Below, piece by piece: positions 25,480 to 33,813 of a stretch of 64,000 bases of DNA. The notes beneath the pieces were generated by a model. That model saw nothing but the letters and a program-made list of their open reading frames with translations. It made no database searches and was not told where the DNA came from. Position 1 is the stretch's first letter; each line of letters opens with the position of its first letter. Source of the DNA: Halomonas halodenitrificans DSM 735 (GTDB lineage: Bacteria; Pseudomonadota; Gammaproteobacteria; Pseudomonadales; Halomonadaceae); assembly GCF_000620045.1 (NCBI RefSeq), contig NZ_KK211059.1:109777-173776 (forward strand), in the 5' to 3' direction. Both the position numbers and the translations under genes were made by a program.

Positions 25480-26618
25480 GCTCGCAAGAGTGGCCGCTCC
25501 ACGGCGGGCAGCCGGCGCCGCTGCTGGCCCGCTTCGGGCTGGCGGACGACATGCCGCTGCTGGATGCCAGCGCCAATCTCAACCCCCTGGGGCCGCCGAC
25601 CTGGCTCCCCGGCTGGTTGGCGGCCCGCCTGCAGGGTGGGGCCGAGGCGCTGGCTCGCTATCCCGATCCCGACTATCGTGACGCGCGTGCGGCAATCGCC
25701 GCCGAGGATGGCGTGGCGCCCGAGGGGGTATTGCTGACCAACGGTGGCGCCGAGGCGATCACCCTGGCCGCCGCCCTCCATGCCCGGGAGCATCCGGGCA
25801 CCCCCGTGGCCATCGTCGAGCCCACCTTTGCCGAATATGCGCGCGCCTGCACGGCTCATGGCCTGCCGGTCATTCACCTCGGCCTCGAACCGCCGGACTT
25901 TCGTTTCGACCCCGAGGCGGTGGTCGACGCGCTGGGCGAGGCGCGGCTGATCTTCCTGTGCCGACCCAACAACCCCACCGGCACCCTGGTGTCGCGAGCG
26001 CGGGTGGAGCGGCTGCTCGAACTCACCGCCGAGCGCGGCTGTCGGGTGGTGGTGGATGAGGCCTTTATCGACTTCGTGGGCAGTGACGGCGGGCAGGCGG
26101 CGAACGAGGCGTTGACGCCGCTGTTGAGTCGCTTCGAGCACTTGATCCTGCTGCGCTCCTTGACCAAGCGCTTTACGCTGCCCGGGTTGCGCCTGGGCTA
26201 TCTGCTGGCCGCCCGCGAGACGGTATGCGATGCCGGGGCCTGCCAGCCCGCCTGGAGTGTCAACGGCCTGGCGGCGTCATTGGTGGCGCCGCTGCTCGCC
26301 GATCGTGAGTTCGCCGAACGCACCGAGGCGTGGCTCGTCACCGAGCGGCCTCGGCTGCAGACGGGTCTCGCTGCCCTGGGCCTGGAGGTCATGCCCAGCC
26401 GAGCCAACTTCTTCCTGGTGCGTCATCCGGGGGGGCGTGAGGCGACGCGTCGGCTGTTGCCGGCGCTGCTTCGTCGTGGCGTGCTGGTGCGCCATACCGA
26501 ATCCTTCATGGGCCTCGACGGCGGTTGGTTGCGCCTGGCCCTGGGGGATGCCGCGTCCAACAAGCGCCTGCTGTCGGCCCTGGCCGAGGTGCTTGAAGCC
26601 GGGGAGGGTACGCCATGA
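25476..26618 (+). CDS. cobD: Threonine-phosphate decarboxylase (CobD; CobC in Pseudomonas naming)
   Basis: This 380-residue PLP enzyme decarboxylates L-threonine phosphate to aminopropanol phosphate, the substrate of CbiB just upstream. The fold-type-I pattern is clear: LDASANLNPLGPP at the start, CRPNNPTGTLVS in the middle and the PLP lysine in LRSLTKRFTLPGLRLGY. It resembles histidinol-phosphate aminotransferase, but the context settles the role. The ATG follows GGAGG in the end of cbiB. It overlaps cobU by 4 bp. Confidence 0.93.
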   Translation: MSSQEWPLHGGQPAPLLARFGLADDMPLLDASANLNPLGPPTWLPGWLAARLQGGAEALARYPDPDYRDARAAIAAEDGVAPEGVLLTNGGAEAITLAAALHAREHPGTPVAIVEPTFAEYARACTAHGLPVIHLGLEPPDFRFDPEAVVDALGEARLIFLCRPNNPTGTLVSRARVERLLELTAERGCRVVVDEAFIDFVGSDGGQAANEALTPLLSRFEHLILLRSLTKRFTLPGLRLGYLLAARETVCDAGACQPAWSVNGLAASLVAPLLADREFAERTEAWLVTERPRLQTGLAALGLEVMPSRANFFLVRHPGGREATRRLLPALLRRGVLVRHTESFMGLDGGWLRLALGDAASNKRLLSALAEVLEAGEGTP

Positions 26619-27187
26619 TCGCCTTCGTCGGCGGCGGAGCCCGCTCCGGCAAGAGTCATCACGCCGAGGCGCTGGCCGGCGCGTGGCATCGCTCCCGCGG
26701 CGGGGAGCTCGTCTATCTCGCCACGGCCCGAGCCGCAGACGCCGAGATGGCGGCGCGTATCGCGCGCCACCGACGCGAACGAGACTCCGGTTGGCGCACC
26801 CTCGAGGCGCCCCTGGCGCTGGACGCCGCCCTGGCCGAGGTGGCCGAGGGGGACAGCGTGCTGCTGGACTGCCTGACTCTCTGGGCCAGCCAGTGGCTCT
26901 ACGCCGGCGGCGGCCGGGAGGCCGACGGGGAGGCGATGCTGGGCCGGGTGGTCGAGATGGCTCGAACGCGTGATATTGCCCTGGTGGTGGTCTCCAACGA
27001 CCTCAACGAGGAGCCGCCGCCCACCGATGCCGAAACCTGGCGCTATCTTGCCTTCCTCCAGCGATTGCATCGCCGGCTGGCTCGAGAGGCGGACAGGGTG
27101 ATCGAGGTGGTGGCGGGCATGGCGATCGACTGGAAGAACGCCGACGGCGTGCCCGCCGGTGAGGGCGATACGGAGGCACTGCGATGA
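26615..27187 (+). CDS. cobU: Adenosylcobinamide kinase/guanylyltransferase CobU, with altered C-terminal motif
   Basis: CobU phosphorylates adenosylcobinamide and transfers GMP from GTP. The 190-residue product has an intact P-loop (GGGARSGKS, 6-14) and the guanylylated-histidine region (RIARHRRERD, His52). The normally invariant NEVGxGIVP block is replaced by NDLNEEPPP (128-136), and the following FRD is lost. This block is preserved instead in a second CobU-like gene 1.3 kb downstream. It overlaps cobD and cobS by 4 bp each. Function as CobU is very likely from context; whether it is fully bifunctional alone is uncertain. Confidence 0.88.
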   Translation: MIAFVGGGARSGKSHHAEALAGAWHRSRGGELVYLATARAADAEMAARIARHRRERDSGWRTLEAPLALDAALAEVAEGDSVLLDCLTLWASQWLYAGGGREADGEAMLGRVVEMARTRDIALVVVSNDLNEEPPPTDAETWRYLAFLQRLHRRLAREADRVIEVVAGMAIDWKNADGVPAGEGDTEALR

Positions 27188-27939
27188 AGGAGGCCCTCTA
27201 CGGCCTGATACTGGCCCTGCAGTTCCTGACCCGGATACCCCTGCCGATCGCCTGCCCCTGGCATGCCGGCACCTGTCGCTGGGCACTGCGTTGCTATCCC
27301 CTGGTGGGCCTGCTGATCGGCGCCGTCCTGGCGGGGCTGGCCGTCTTCGGACAAGCGCTTCCCACGCCGCTGCTGGCCCTGGCCCTGCTCAGCCTGTGGG
27401 TGGCCCTCAGTGGAGGGCTACACCTCGATGGCGTCATGGACCTGGCCGATGCCCTGGGCAGCAATGCGCCCCTGGAGCGGCGCTGGGCGATCATGAAGGA
27501 CAGCCAGGTGGGCAGCTTCGCCATCCTGGCGCTCGTCTTCCTCCTGGCCTGGAAGGGGGTGCTGCTGTGGGCGCTGCTCGAGGCCGGGGTCAGTCCCTGG
27601 TTATGGGTGGCACTGCCGGCCCTGGCCCGCTTCGGTGCGCTGGTTCTGCTGCGCCTGGCGCCCCTGGCGCGGCGCGAAGGGCTGGCCTGGACCTGGCGGC
27701 AACATCTTGAATATCGCGACCTGGCCCTGTCGCTGTTGCCGTTGGTGGCCATCTTCGGCTTCGTGCCCGGCGGCGTCTGGCTGCTTGGGCTTCTGCTGAT
27801 CTTTCTATGTCTTTATGGCCTGTTCATGGTCAGGGCCTTTTCCGGCATCAACGGCGATATCGCCGGTGCCGCCATCGAGGGGGGAGAACTATGGTTGCTG
27901 CTCGGCGCCTGGAGCTTGTGGTGGTTCGGCATGGCGTGA
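27184..27939 (+). CDS. cobS: Cobalamin synthase CobS (CobV)
   Basis: CobS joins adenosylcobinamide-GDP to alpha-ribazole (or its phosphate), completing the nucleotide loop at the membrane. The 251-residue polytopic protein has the family start LQFLTRIPLP and the metal-binding block GGLHLDGVMDLADAL followed by IMKDSQVGSFAI. Its last 49 bp overlap the start of cobC, which has its own ribosome site. Confidence 0.95.
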   Translation: MKEALYGLILALQFLTRIPLPIACPWHAGTCRWALRCYPLVGLLIGAVLAGLAVFGQALPTPLLALALLSLWVALSGGLHLDGVMDLADALGSNAPLERRWAIMKDSQVGSFAILALVFLLAWKGVLLWALLEAGVSPWLWVALPALARFGALVLLRLAPLARREGLAWTWRQHLEYRDLALSLLPLVAIFGFVPGGVWLLGLLLIFLCLYGLFMVRAFSGINGDIAGAAIEGGELWLLLGAWSLWWFGMA

Positions 27940-28517
27940 CGCCCTGGAACCTTGAACGACGCTATCAGGGGCAGCGCGACATCCCGCTCCTGCTACCCGA
28001 TGCCGTGCCGGACATGGACCGGCTGCGCGAACACCTGGCCGGCGCCGAGTTCGATGCCATCCATTGCAGCGACCTGGCGCGCTGTCGTCAGACCCTGGCC
28101 CATGTGCAGCCGGGTCGCGATGCCTCGGCGTTGTTCGACCCGCGCCTGCGTGAGCTGGACTTCGGTGATTACGAGGGACGCCGCTGGGATGAGCTCAAGG
28201 ACGATCCGAGCTATCGGGCCTGGATCGATAGTGCCGGAATGCAGGCACCGCCCGGCGGTGAGTCGGCCGACATGCTCTGGGAAAGGCTCTCTGCCTGGCT
28301 CGACGATGTCCTGTCACAGGCCGAGGATCGACGCCATGTGCTGGCGGTGAGCCACGGCGGGGTGATCCGCGAGCTACGTCGTCGCCTGGAGGCCGTCGAC
28401 TTCTGGGAGGGCGTTGTCGGCCAGGCCCAGGGGCGGCATTTCACATTCATTCACCAGGGAGGAGCCTGGCGATGCAGTGCTTCATCGGCGGTGCCTGTTC
28501 CGGGCGAAGCGACCTAG
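27891..28517 (+). CDS. cobC: Alpha-ribazole phosphatase-like histidine phosphatase CobC
   Basis: This 208-residue histidine-phosphatase-superfamily protein has the phosphohistidine motif VVRHGVTPWN near the N-terminus and the second His in AVSHGGVIREL. In this operon the expected substrate is alpha-ribazole 5'-phosphate or adenosylcobalamin 5'-phosphate. The ATG at 27891 follows GGGGAG and lies within cobS; the frame is open to 27807, but that part is cobS sequence read in another frame. The end overlaps the CobU-like gene by 46 bp. Confidence 0.88.
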   Translation: MVAARRLELVVVRHGVTPWNLERRYQGQRDIPLLLPDAVPDMDRLREHLAGAEFDAIHCSDLARCRQTLAHVQPGRDASALFDPRLRELDFGDYEGRRWDELKDDPSYRAWIDSAGMQAPPGGESADMLWERLSAWLDDVLSQAEDRRHVLAVSHGGVIRELRRRLEAVDFWEGVVGQAQGRHFTFIHQGGAWRCSASSAVPVPGEAT

Positions 28518-28924
28518 TCGACGAGCGCTTTCCAGAAGCACGCTGGCACCGGCTGGCGCCGGGGCAGGGTGTTGCGGACTGGCTCGACGAGGTGCCCATG
28601 GGGGCGACCCTGGTGATTACCGGCTGGGCCGCCTGGCTTTCTGCCACCCTGGCCGAGGACCACGACGACGGCGTGCGGGCGAGCTGGCGAGCCCTGCTCG
28701 AGGCCCTGGCGGCGGCGCAACGTCGCCAGGGCCTCGAGCTCGTGCTGATCCTTGACGAGATGGGGCGCGGCATCGTGCCCATGGCACCCGAGGCGCGCCG
28801 GCTGCGCGACCTCAACGGCTGGCTGGCCCAGGAGGTGGCGTCGCGCTGCACGCCGGTGTGGCATGTACGCCATGGCCTGGCCAGACGACTGGACCGCGTT
28901 GACGCTTCTGGTAGGGGTTGGTAG
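28472..28924 (+). CDS. Second, short CobU-like protein with degenerate P-loop
   Basis: This 150-residue protein aligns by eye with CobU over its whole length but is about 40 residues shorter. The P-loop is altered (GGACSGRS, 6-13, with Arg for the catalytic Lys), and the guanylylated-His segment is missing. In contrast, the C-terminal CobU block is well kept: DEMGRGIVP (95-103) and RRLRDLNGWLAQEVA. This is the region lost from the upstream CobU. A strong GGAGGAG precedes the ATG, so it is translated as part of the operon. I infer a partner or regulator of CobU; a decaying duplicate is the alternative. The cobalamin riboswitch begins just after its stop. Confidence 0.75.
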   Translation: MQCFIGGACSGRSDLVDERFPEARWHRLAPGQGVADWLDEVPMGATLVITGWAAWLSATLAEDHDDGVRASWRALLEALAAAQRRQGLELVLILDEMGRGIVPMAPEARRLRDLNGWLAQEVASRCTPVWHVRHGLARRLDRVDASGRGW

Positions 28925-28929
28925 CTTAC

Positions 28930-29165
28930 GCGCACTCTCAGGTGCTGGCGGAGTGAGTGCCGCCAGGTAAACGGGAAGTCGGTGCGCGGTGTTCTTCTGC
29001 CCGCCACTCCGACGCTGCCCCCGCAACGGTGATCGAGTCAAGAGCCGCCACTACCTTCAACGGGTGCGCCACTGTGCCAATCGGCATGGGAAGGCGGTGG
29101 TTCAGCAGGGCCGCAGGCATCGCGCCTGGCCCTCGCTCGTCAGTCCGGAGACCGGCCCGAGAGCG
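28930..29165 (+). ncRNA. Cobalamin (B12) riboswitch upstream of btuB
   Basis: The adenosylcobalamin aptamer is recognisable from its conserved blocks in order: GGGAAGTCGGTG (28973-28984), CTGCCCCCGCAACGGTGA (29015-29032), GCCACTG then GGGAAGG (about 29068-29094), and the B12 box AGTCCGGAGACCGGCC (about 29142-29157). The remaining bases to the btuB ATG would form the expression platform, with AAGGGA as ribosome site. It should switch off the btu operon when cobalamin is plentiful. Together with the leader it fills the 383-bp gap before btuB. Confidence 0.93.
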
Positions 29166-29307
29166 CATGCCGGACCGCGGAGGGTGGTCAACAGGCAGGG
29201 CATCGACCGCACCCTTTTGCGCCGTCCCCCTTCCTTCTGTCCTCTGTGCCGGCCCTAAAAAAGAAGCAGGATACCGTGCGGGTGAGTACGGTAAGCAAGG
29301 GACAGAA

Positions 29308-31134
29308 ATGAACACGACACACGCAACGCGTGGCCTGGCGACCTTCGCACTGGCCACTCTTCCCCTGGCCGTGCAGGCCGCAGAGCCCCAGGCCGCCGAG
29401 ACCGGCGAGCCCCAGGCGCTCAATCCCATGGTGGTCACGGCGGCCCTGGCGCCGCGCACCGCCGATGAAAGCCTCTCCTCGGTAACGCTGCTGGACGAGG
29501 CCACCCTGCGCCGCCAGGACCCCACCAGCCTGACCGATCTCTTTCGCGGCCAGCCGGGGGTGGATGTTAATACCAACGGCAGCTTCGGCAAGACCAGCAG
29601 TGTTTCCATTCGGGGCACGTCCAGCAGCCAGAGCCTGCTGATGATCGATGGAATCCGCCTACGCTCCGCAACTCTTGGTGGGGCCTCCTGGCAATTTCTC
29701 GATCCGCGCATGTTCGAGCGCGCCGAAATCGTGCGCGGCCCCCGCGGCAGCCTCTATGGCGCCGATGCCATGGGGGGCGTGGTCCAGTTGTTTACGCCGG
29801 AAGGCGAAGAGGGCGAGCCGACACCGAGCCTCTCCTTCGGCGGCGGCTCCTTCGACACCCAGCGCTACAGCGCCAGTCTCTCCGGGGCCGAGGGCGGCAC
29901 CCGTTATTACTTTGCCGCCAGCCGCTTCGATACCGAGGGCGTGCCGGTGCGGCGTGATGGTGACGACAAGGGGTACGATAATACCAACGGCCTGGTGCGG
30001 CTTTCCCATACATTTGATAACAGTGCCGAGGTAGGTCTACTTGCACTGCGTAGTAAAGGTGCCACAGAATTTGATGGTGGGGAAACTGACTTCGTTCAGC
30101 AAACCCTTGGCGTCTATGGTGAAATATCGATATCGGAAAATTTTCACAGCCGGTTGACATTGAGCGATGCAAAGGACGAGCAGGTTACACCTGCTTATAG
30201 CGATGCCTACCTGACAGAGACTCAAACAGCGCGCTTGGAGAATACTTTCTACCTTTCCGGTCATGAACTGGTTATTGGTGCCGAGCATACTGAAGACAGC
30301 GTTGACGGAAGTGATACGGGGAGTGGGGCGTACGACATCGAGAGTCGTTACAATTCGGCAGTGTTCGCCCAAGGGTTGTTCGATTTTTCGCCTGTGTCGC
30401 TTCAGGCTAGCCTCCGACACGACAGCAACGAGGCATTCGGTGACGAAGTGACGGGAAGTTTGGCTTTGGGGTACGAGTTAGATACTTATCATACTCTGAG
30501 GGCTAGCTATGGTACGGCATTCAGAGCACCTAGCTTTAATGATCTCTATTTTCCTTATACCGATTATGGTTTTGGGTTTACGTTTGAGGGTAATCCTGAC
30601 TTGAAGGCGGAAACATCGTCTTCCGTAGAGGTTGGTGTTCGCGGACAGTACAGTAGCTATTTTTGGGACTTCGTCGTTTACCAGACTGATATTGATAACA
30701 AGATCGTATCTGTAGGAAAATCAGTTGACAATGTTGATAGCGCTGAGATAAAGGGTGCTGAACTTTCGGCCGGTACAGATATCGCTGGTTGGGCATTGCA
30801 AGCAGCGCTAACCTATACGGACGCTGAAGACTCTGATTCTGGCGACAGGCTTCCGAACATAGCCAAACGCAGTATCAGGCTTGATCTAGACCGCTCAATC
30901 TCGGATTTTGATATTGGTGCGTCATGGCTGGCGCAAAGCGATCGAATTGATGGGTTTAGTCAGGAGCGTGTAGCAGGTTACGGCATCGTCAATTTGCGTG
31001 CCGGCTGGACGTTTGCCCCGATGTGGTCGGCCCGTGTGACCGTCGAAAACGCCCTGGACAAGGAGTACGAGACCGCGAAGGACTACATCAACGCCGGCCG
31101 TGCGGCTTTCCTGAGCGTGCACTTCGGACCGTGA
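29308..31134 (+). CDS. btuB: TonB-dependent vitamin B12 receptor BtuB (mosaic gene)
   Basis: The 608-residue outer-membrane receptor has a signal peptide (cleavage likely after AVQA, residue 24), a TonB box near 41-45 (MVVTA), a plug domain (about 60-170, with VSIRGTSSSQSLLMIDGIRL) and a 22-strand-type barrel ending in the aromatic-terminated strand AFLSVHFGP. The riboswitch and the following btuFCD genes fix the role. Base composition changes abruptly inside the gene: the part from about 30003 to 31010 (residues about 232-567) is much richer in A+T and rare codons than either end. The ATG is preceded by AAGGGA. It overlaps btuF by 4 bp. Confidence 0.93.
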   Translation: MNTTHATRGLATFALATLPLAVQAAEPQAAETGEPQALNPMVVTAALAPRTADESLSSVTLLDEATLRRQDPTSLTDLFRGQPGVDVNTNGSFGKTSSVSIRGTSSSQSLLMIDGIRLRSATLGGASWQFLDPRMFERAEIVRGPRGSLYGADAMGGVVQLFTPEGEEGEPTPSLSFGGGSFDTQRYSASLSGAEGGTRYYFAASRFDTEGVPVRRDGDDKGYDNTNGLVRLSHTFDNSAEVGLLALRSKGATEFDGGETDFVQQTLGVYGEISISENFHSRLTLSDAKDEQVTPAYSDAYLTETQTARLENTFYLSGHELVIGAEHTEDSVDGSDTGSGAYDIESRYNSAVFAQGLFDFSPVSLQASLRHDSNEAFGDEVTGSLALGYELDTYHTLRASYGTAFRAPSFNDLYFPYTDYGFGFTFEGNPDLKAETSSSVEVGVRGQYSSYFWDFVVYQTDIDNKIVSVGKSVDNVDSAEIKGAELSAGTDIAGWALQAALTYTDAEDSDSGDRLPNIAKRSIRLDLDRSISDFDIGASWLAQSDRIDGFSQERVAGYGIVNLRAGWTFAPMWSARVTVENALDKEYETAKDYINAGRAAFLSVHFGP

Positions 31135-32042
31135 TCACGAGACGGCTTTCTCGGCTACTTCTGGCCGGCCTTGCGCTGCTGCCCCTGGCGGCGGCGCAGG
31201 CCCAGGATGAAATATGCGTGGTCGATGCCCTGGATCGCGAGATATGCCTGGAAAGGCCCGCCTCGCGCATCGCCACGCTGTCACCGGGAGCCACCGAGCT
31301 CGCCTTCGCCGCCGGTGCGGGCGAGCGGGTGGTGGCGGCGGTCGAGTACAGCGACTATCCGCCCGATGCCCTGAAGATTCCTCGAGTCGGCAGTCATGGC
31401 CGCCTCGATCTGGAGCGTCTGCTGACGCTCGACCCTGATCTGGTGATTGGCTGGGTCACCGGCAACCCCGCCGAACAGCTCGAGCGCCTGGAGGCGCTGG
31501 GCATGGCGGTGTTCTATATCGAGCCACGCACCGTTGCCGAAATAGGCACCACGATCGAGCAGCTGGCACGCTTCGCCGATACCCGGGAAACGGGAGAGGC
31601 CGAGGCCGAGCGTTTCCGCCGGGAAATGGCGGCGCTGGCCGAGCGTCATGCCCGGGCCGAGCCGGTCTCGGTCTTCTACCAGGTCTGGGACGAGCCGCTG
31701 ATGACCATCAACGACCGGCACTGGATCGGCCAGGTACTGCGGCTATGCGGGGGTACCAATGTCTTCGGCGAGCTCGAGCGCCTGGCGCCGCGCCTCGACG
31801 AGGAGGCGCTGCTGGCGGCGAACCCCGAGGTGATCCTCGCCGGTGGCAGAGGGGAAGACAATCGCGACTGGCTGGAACACTGGCGTGGCTATCCATCTCT
31901 CACCGCCGTTGCCAAGGACAACCTCTTCTTCGTGCCGCCGTCGCTGATTCAACGGCCGACGCCGCGGCTGCTGGAGGGCACCGGTATGGTCTGCAAGCAG
32001 CTCGACCAGGCCCGGGAGCGGCTTGGGGAGAGGCAGGAGTGA
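31131..32042 (+). CDS. btuF: Periplasmic cobalamin-binding protein BtuF
   Basis: BtuF delivers corrinoids from BtuB to the BtuCD importer. The 303-residue protein has a signal peptide (LLLAGLALLPLAAAQAQ) and the helical-backbone binding-protein fold with RIATLSPGATELAFAAGAGE and FYQVWDEPLMTIN. The start is GTG (31131), sharing GTGA with the btuB stop. The frame is open further upstream, but that is btuB sequence. Composition returns to the high-GC norm here. It overlaps btuC by 4 bp (GTGA). Confidence 0.92.
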   Translation: MITRRLSRLLLAGLALLPLAAAQAQDEICVVDALDREICLERPASRIATLSPGATELAFAAGAGERVVAAVEYSDYPPDALKIPRVGSHGRLDLERLLTLDPDLVIGWVTGNPAEQLERLEALGMAVFYIEPRTVAEIGTTIEQLARFADTRETGEAEAERFRREMAALAERHARAEPVSVFYQVWDEPLMTINDRHWIGQVLRLCGGTNVFGELERLAPRLDEEALLAANPEVILAGGRGEDNRDWLEHWRGYPSLTAVAKDNLFFVPPSLIQRPTPRLLEGTGMVCKQLDQARERLGERQE

Positions 32043-33007
32043 TTGCGCTGCTTCGCCCCCTGGGCCTGTTGTCACTCGCCGCCCTGGCGGCTCTGGCGCT
32101 GTCCGTGGCGCTGGGCAGCGTGACGCTGCCGCCTGGCGAGATCCTGGCCGCCCTGGGCGGCGTGGGCGAAGGCCTCTCGCGTACCCTGATCCTCGAGTTG
32201 CGACTGCCGCGCTCACTCGCCGCCTTTGCGGTGGGCGGGCTGCTCGCCGTGGCCGGGGCACTGATGCAGGTATTGCTGCGCAACCCCCTGGCCGACCCCT
32301 ATGTGCTGGGTCTCTCCGGCGGGGCCGCAGTGGGGGCACTGATGGCCATGCTGGCGGGCGTCGGGGGGCTGATGGTCTCCGGCTCCGCCTTCGTGGGGGC
32401 CCTGGTGTCGACCCTGCTGGTGTTCGGGCTGGCCCACGGGCGCGGCGGCTGGACGCCCTCGCGGCTGCTGCTGACCGGCGTGGTGGTGGCGGCCGGCTGG
32501 GGGGCGGTGATTACCCTGATGCTGTCGGTCAGCCCCGTCGAGCGCCTGCCCGGCATGCTTTACTGGCTGATGGGGGATCTCGCCCATGCCGGCACGCCCT
32601 GGCCGCTTTTGGCGCTGCTGTTGGGTGCCTGTCTGCTGGTGGTGCCCCTGGGGCGCCACCTCAATGTGCTGGCGCGGGGGCCGCTACAGGCCGCCGCCCT
32701 GGGGGTCGCGGTGCGACGCCTGGAATGGGGGCTCTATCTGGCCGCCAGCCTGCTGACCGCGGCGGCGGTGACCGGTGCGGGCAGCATCGGCTTCGTGGGC
32801 CTGGTGGTGCCGCATATGCTGCGCCTGGCGCTGGGTAACGATCAGCGACTGATCCTGCCGGCCTCCGCGCTGGCCGGTGGCACCCTGTTGGTAGTCGCCG
32901 ATACGCTGGCCCGCACGGTGATCGCGCCGGAGCAGTTGCCGGTGGGGGTGATCACCGCATTGCTCGGTGTGCCGACCTTCCTTTACCTGCTCTATCGGGA
33001 GTCCTGA
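32039..33007 (+). CDS. btuC: Cobalamin ABC importer permease BtuC
   Basis: This 322-residue FecCD-family permease has about ten membrane helices. Family blocks are LRLPRSLAAFAVGGLLAVAG, QVLLRNPLADPYVLGLSGGA and GAGSIGFVGLVVPHMLRL, the last being the contact loop for the ATPase. The start is GTG at 32039 overlapping the btuF stop. The stop overlaps the btuD start by one base (TGATG). Operon context identifies it as the B12 rather than the siderophore permease. Confidence 0.93.
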   Translation: MIALLRPLGLLSLAALAALALSVALGSVTLPPGEILAALGGVGEGLSRTLILELRLPRSLAAFAVGGLLAVAGALMQVLLRNPLADPYVLGLSGGAAVGALMAMLAGVGGLMVSGSAFVGALVSTLLVFGLAHGRGGWTPSRLLLTGVVVAAGWGAVITLMLSVSPVERLPGMLYWLMGDLAHAGTPWPLLALLLGACLLVVPLGRHLNVLARGPLQAAALGVAVRRLEWGLYLAASLLTAAAVTGAGSIGFVGLVVPHMLRLALGNDQRLILPASALAGGTLLVVADTLARTVIAPEQLPVGVITALLGVPTFLYLLYRES

Positions 33008-33813
33008 TGATCGACCATGCGACGCCACCCCTGGAGGCCCGCCATCTGGTGATCGATGTGCCGGGGCGCGAGGATGGCAGGGTCCTCGACCTGGCGGTCG
33101 AGTCGGGACAGGTCTGGGGCGTGCTGGGTCCCAACGGGGCCGGCAAGACCACGCTGCTGCATACCCTGGCGGGGCTGAGACCGCCTCGGGCAGGCGCGGT
33201 ATGTCTGGGCGAGGCATCGCTTGCCTCGCTGCGTCGACGCGACGTAGCGAGACGCCTGGGGCTGATCTTTCAGGAACGCCACGATGGCTTTCCCGCCACG
33301 GTGCTCGAGACGGCGCTGATCGGCCGTCATCCCTGGCTTTCCGCCTGGCAGATGGAGGACAGCGAGGACCGGCGCCTGGCCGAGGCGGCGCTCGAGCGAC
33401 TCGATGTGGCGCACCTGGCCGAACGCCTGGTGAGCACGCTTTCCGGCGGCGAGCGCCAGCGGCTGGCCATTGCCACGGTGCTGACCCAGGCACCGGCGAT
33501 CTGGCTCGCCGACGAGCCTACCAACCACCTGGACCTGCGCCATCAGGCGTCGGTAATGGCGCTGCTCGCCGAGCAGGCGAGAGAGGGGCGGGCGGTGATG
33601 ATGTGTCTGCATGACCTTAACCTGGCCGCTCGCTGGTGCGATCACCTGCTGCTGCTCTATCCGGACGGAGAGGCGTGCTGGGGACCGGCCCGGGACATGC
33701 TGGTGCCCGAGGCGATGGAGCGTCTCTACGGTCAGCGGTTGGCGAGCGCCGAGATCGATGGGGCCCCCGTTTTCGTACCGCTGGACAAGCGGAGAGGAGT
33801 GAACCATGCATGA
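33007..33813 (+). CDS. btuD: Cobalamin ABC importer ATPase BtuD
   Basis: This 268-residue ABC ATPase has Walker A GPNGAGKTT, the signature LSGGERQRLAIA, Walker B IWLADEPTNHLD and the switch histidine in CLHDLNLAARWCD. It would power BtuC. It overlaps the end of btuC by 1 bp and the start of bluB by 8 bp. Confidence 0.93.
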   Translation: MIDHATPPLEARHLVIDVPGREDGRVLDLAVESGQVWGVLGPNGAGKTTLLHTLAGLRPPRAGAVCLGEASLASLRRRDVARRLGLIFQERHDGFPATVLETALIGRHPWLSAWQMEDSEDRRLAEAALERLDVAHLAERLVSTLSGGERQRLAIATVLTQAPAIWLADEPTNHLDLRHQASVMALLAEQAREGRAVMMCLHDLNLAARWCDHLLLLYPDGEACWGPARDMLVPEAMERLYGQRLASAEIDGAPVFVPLDKRRGVNHA

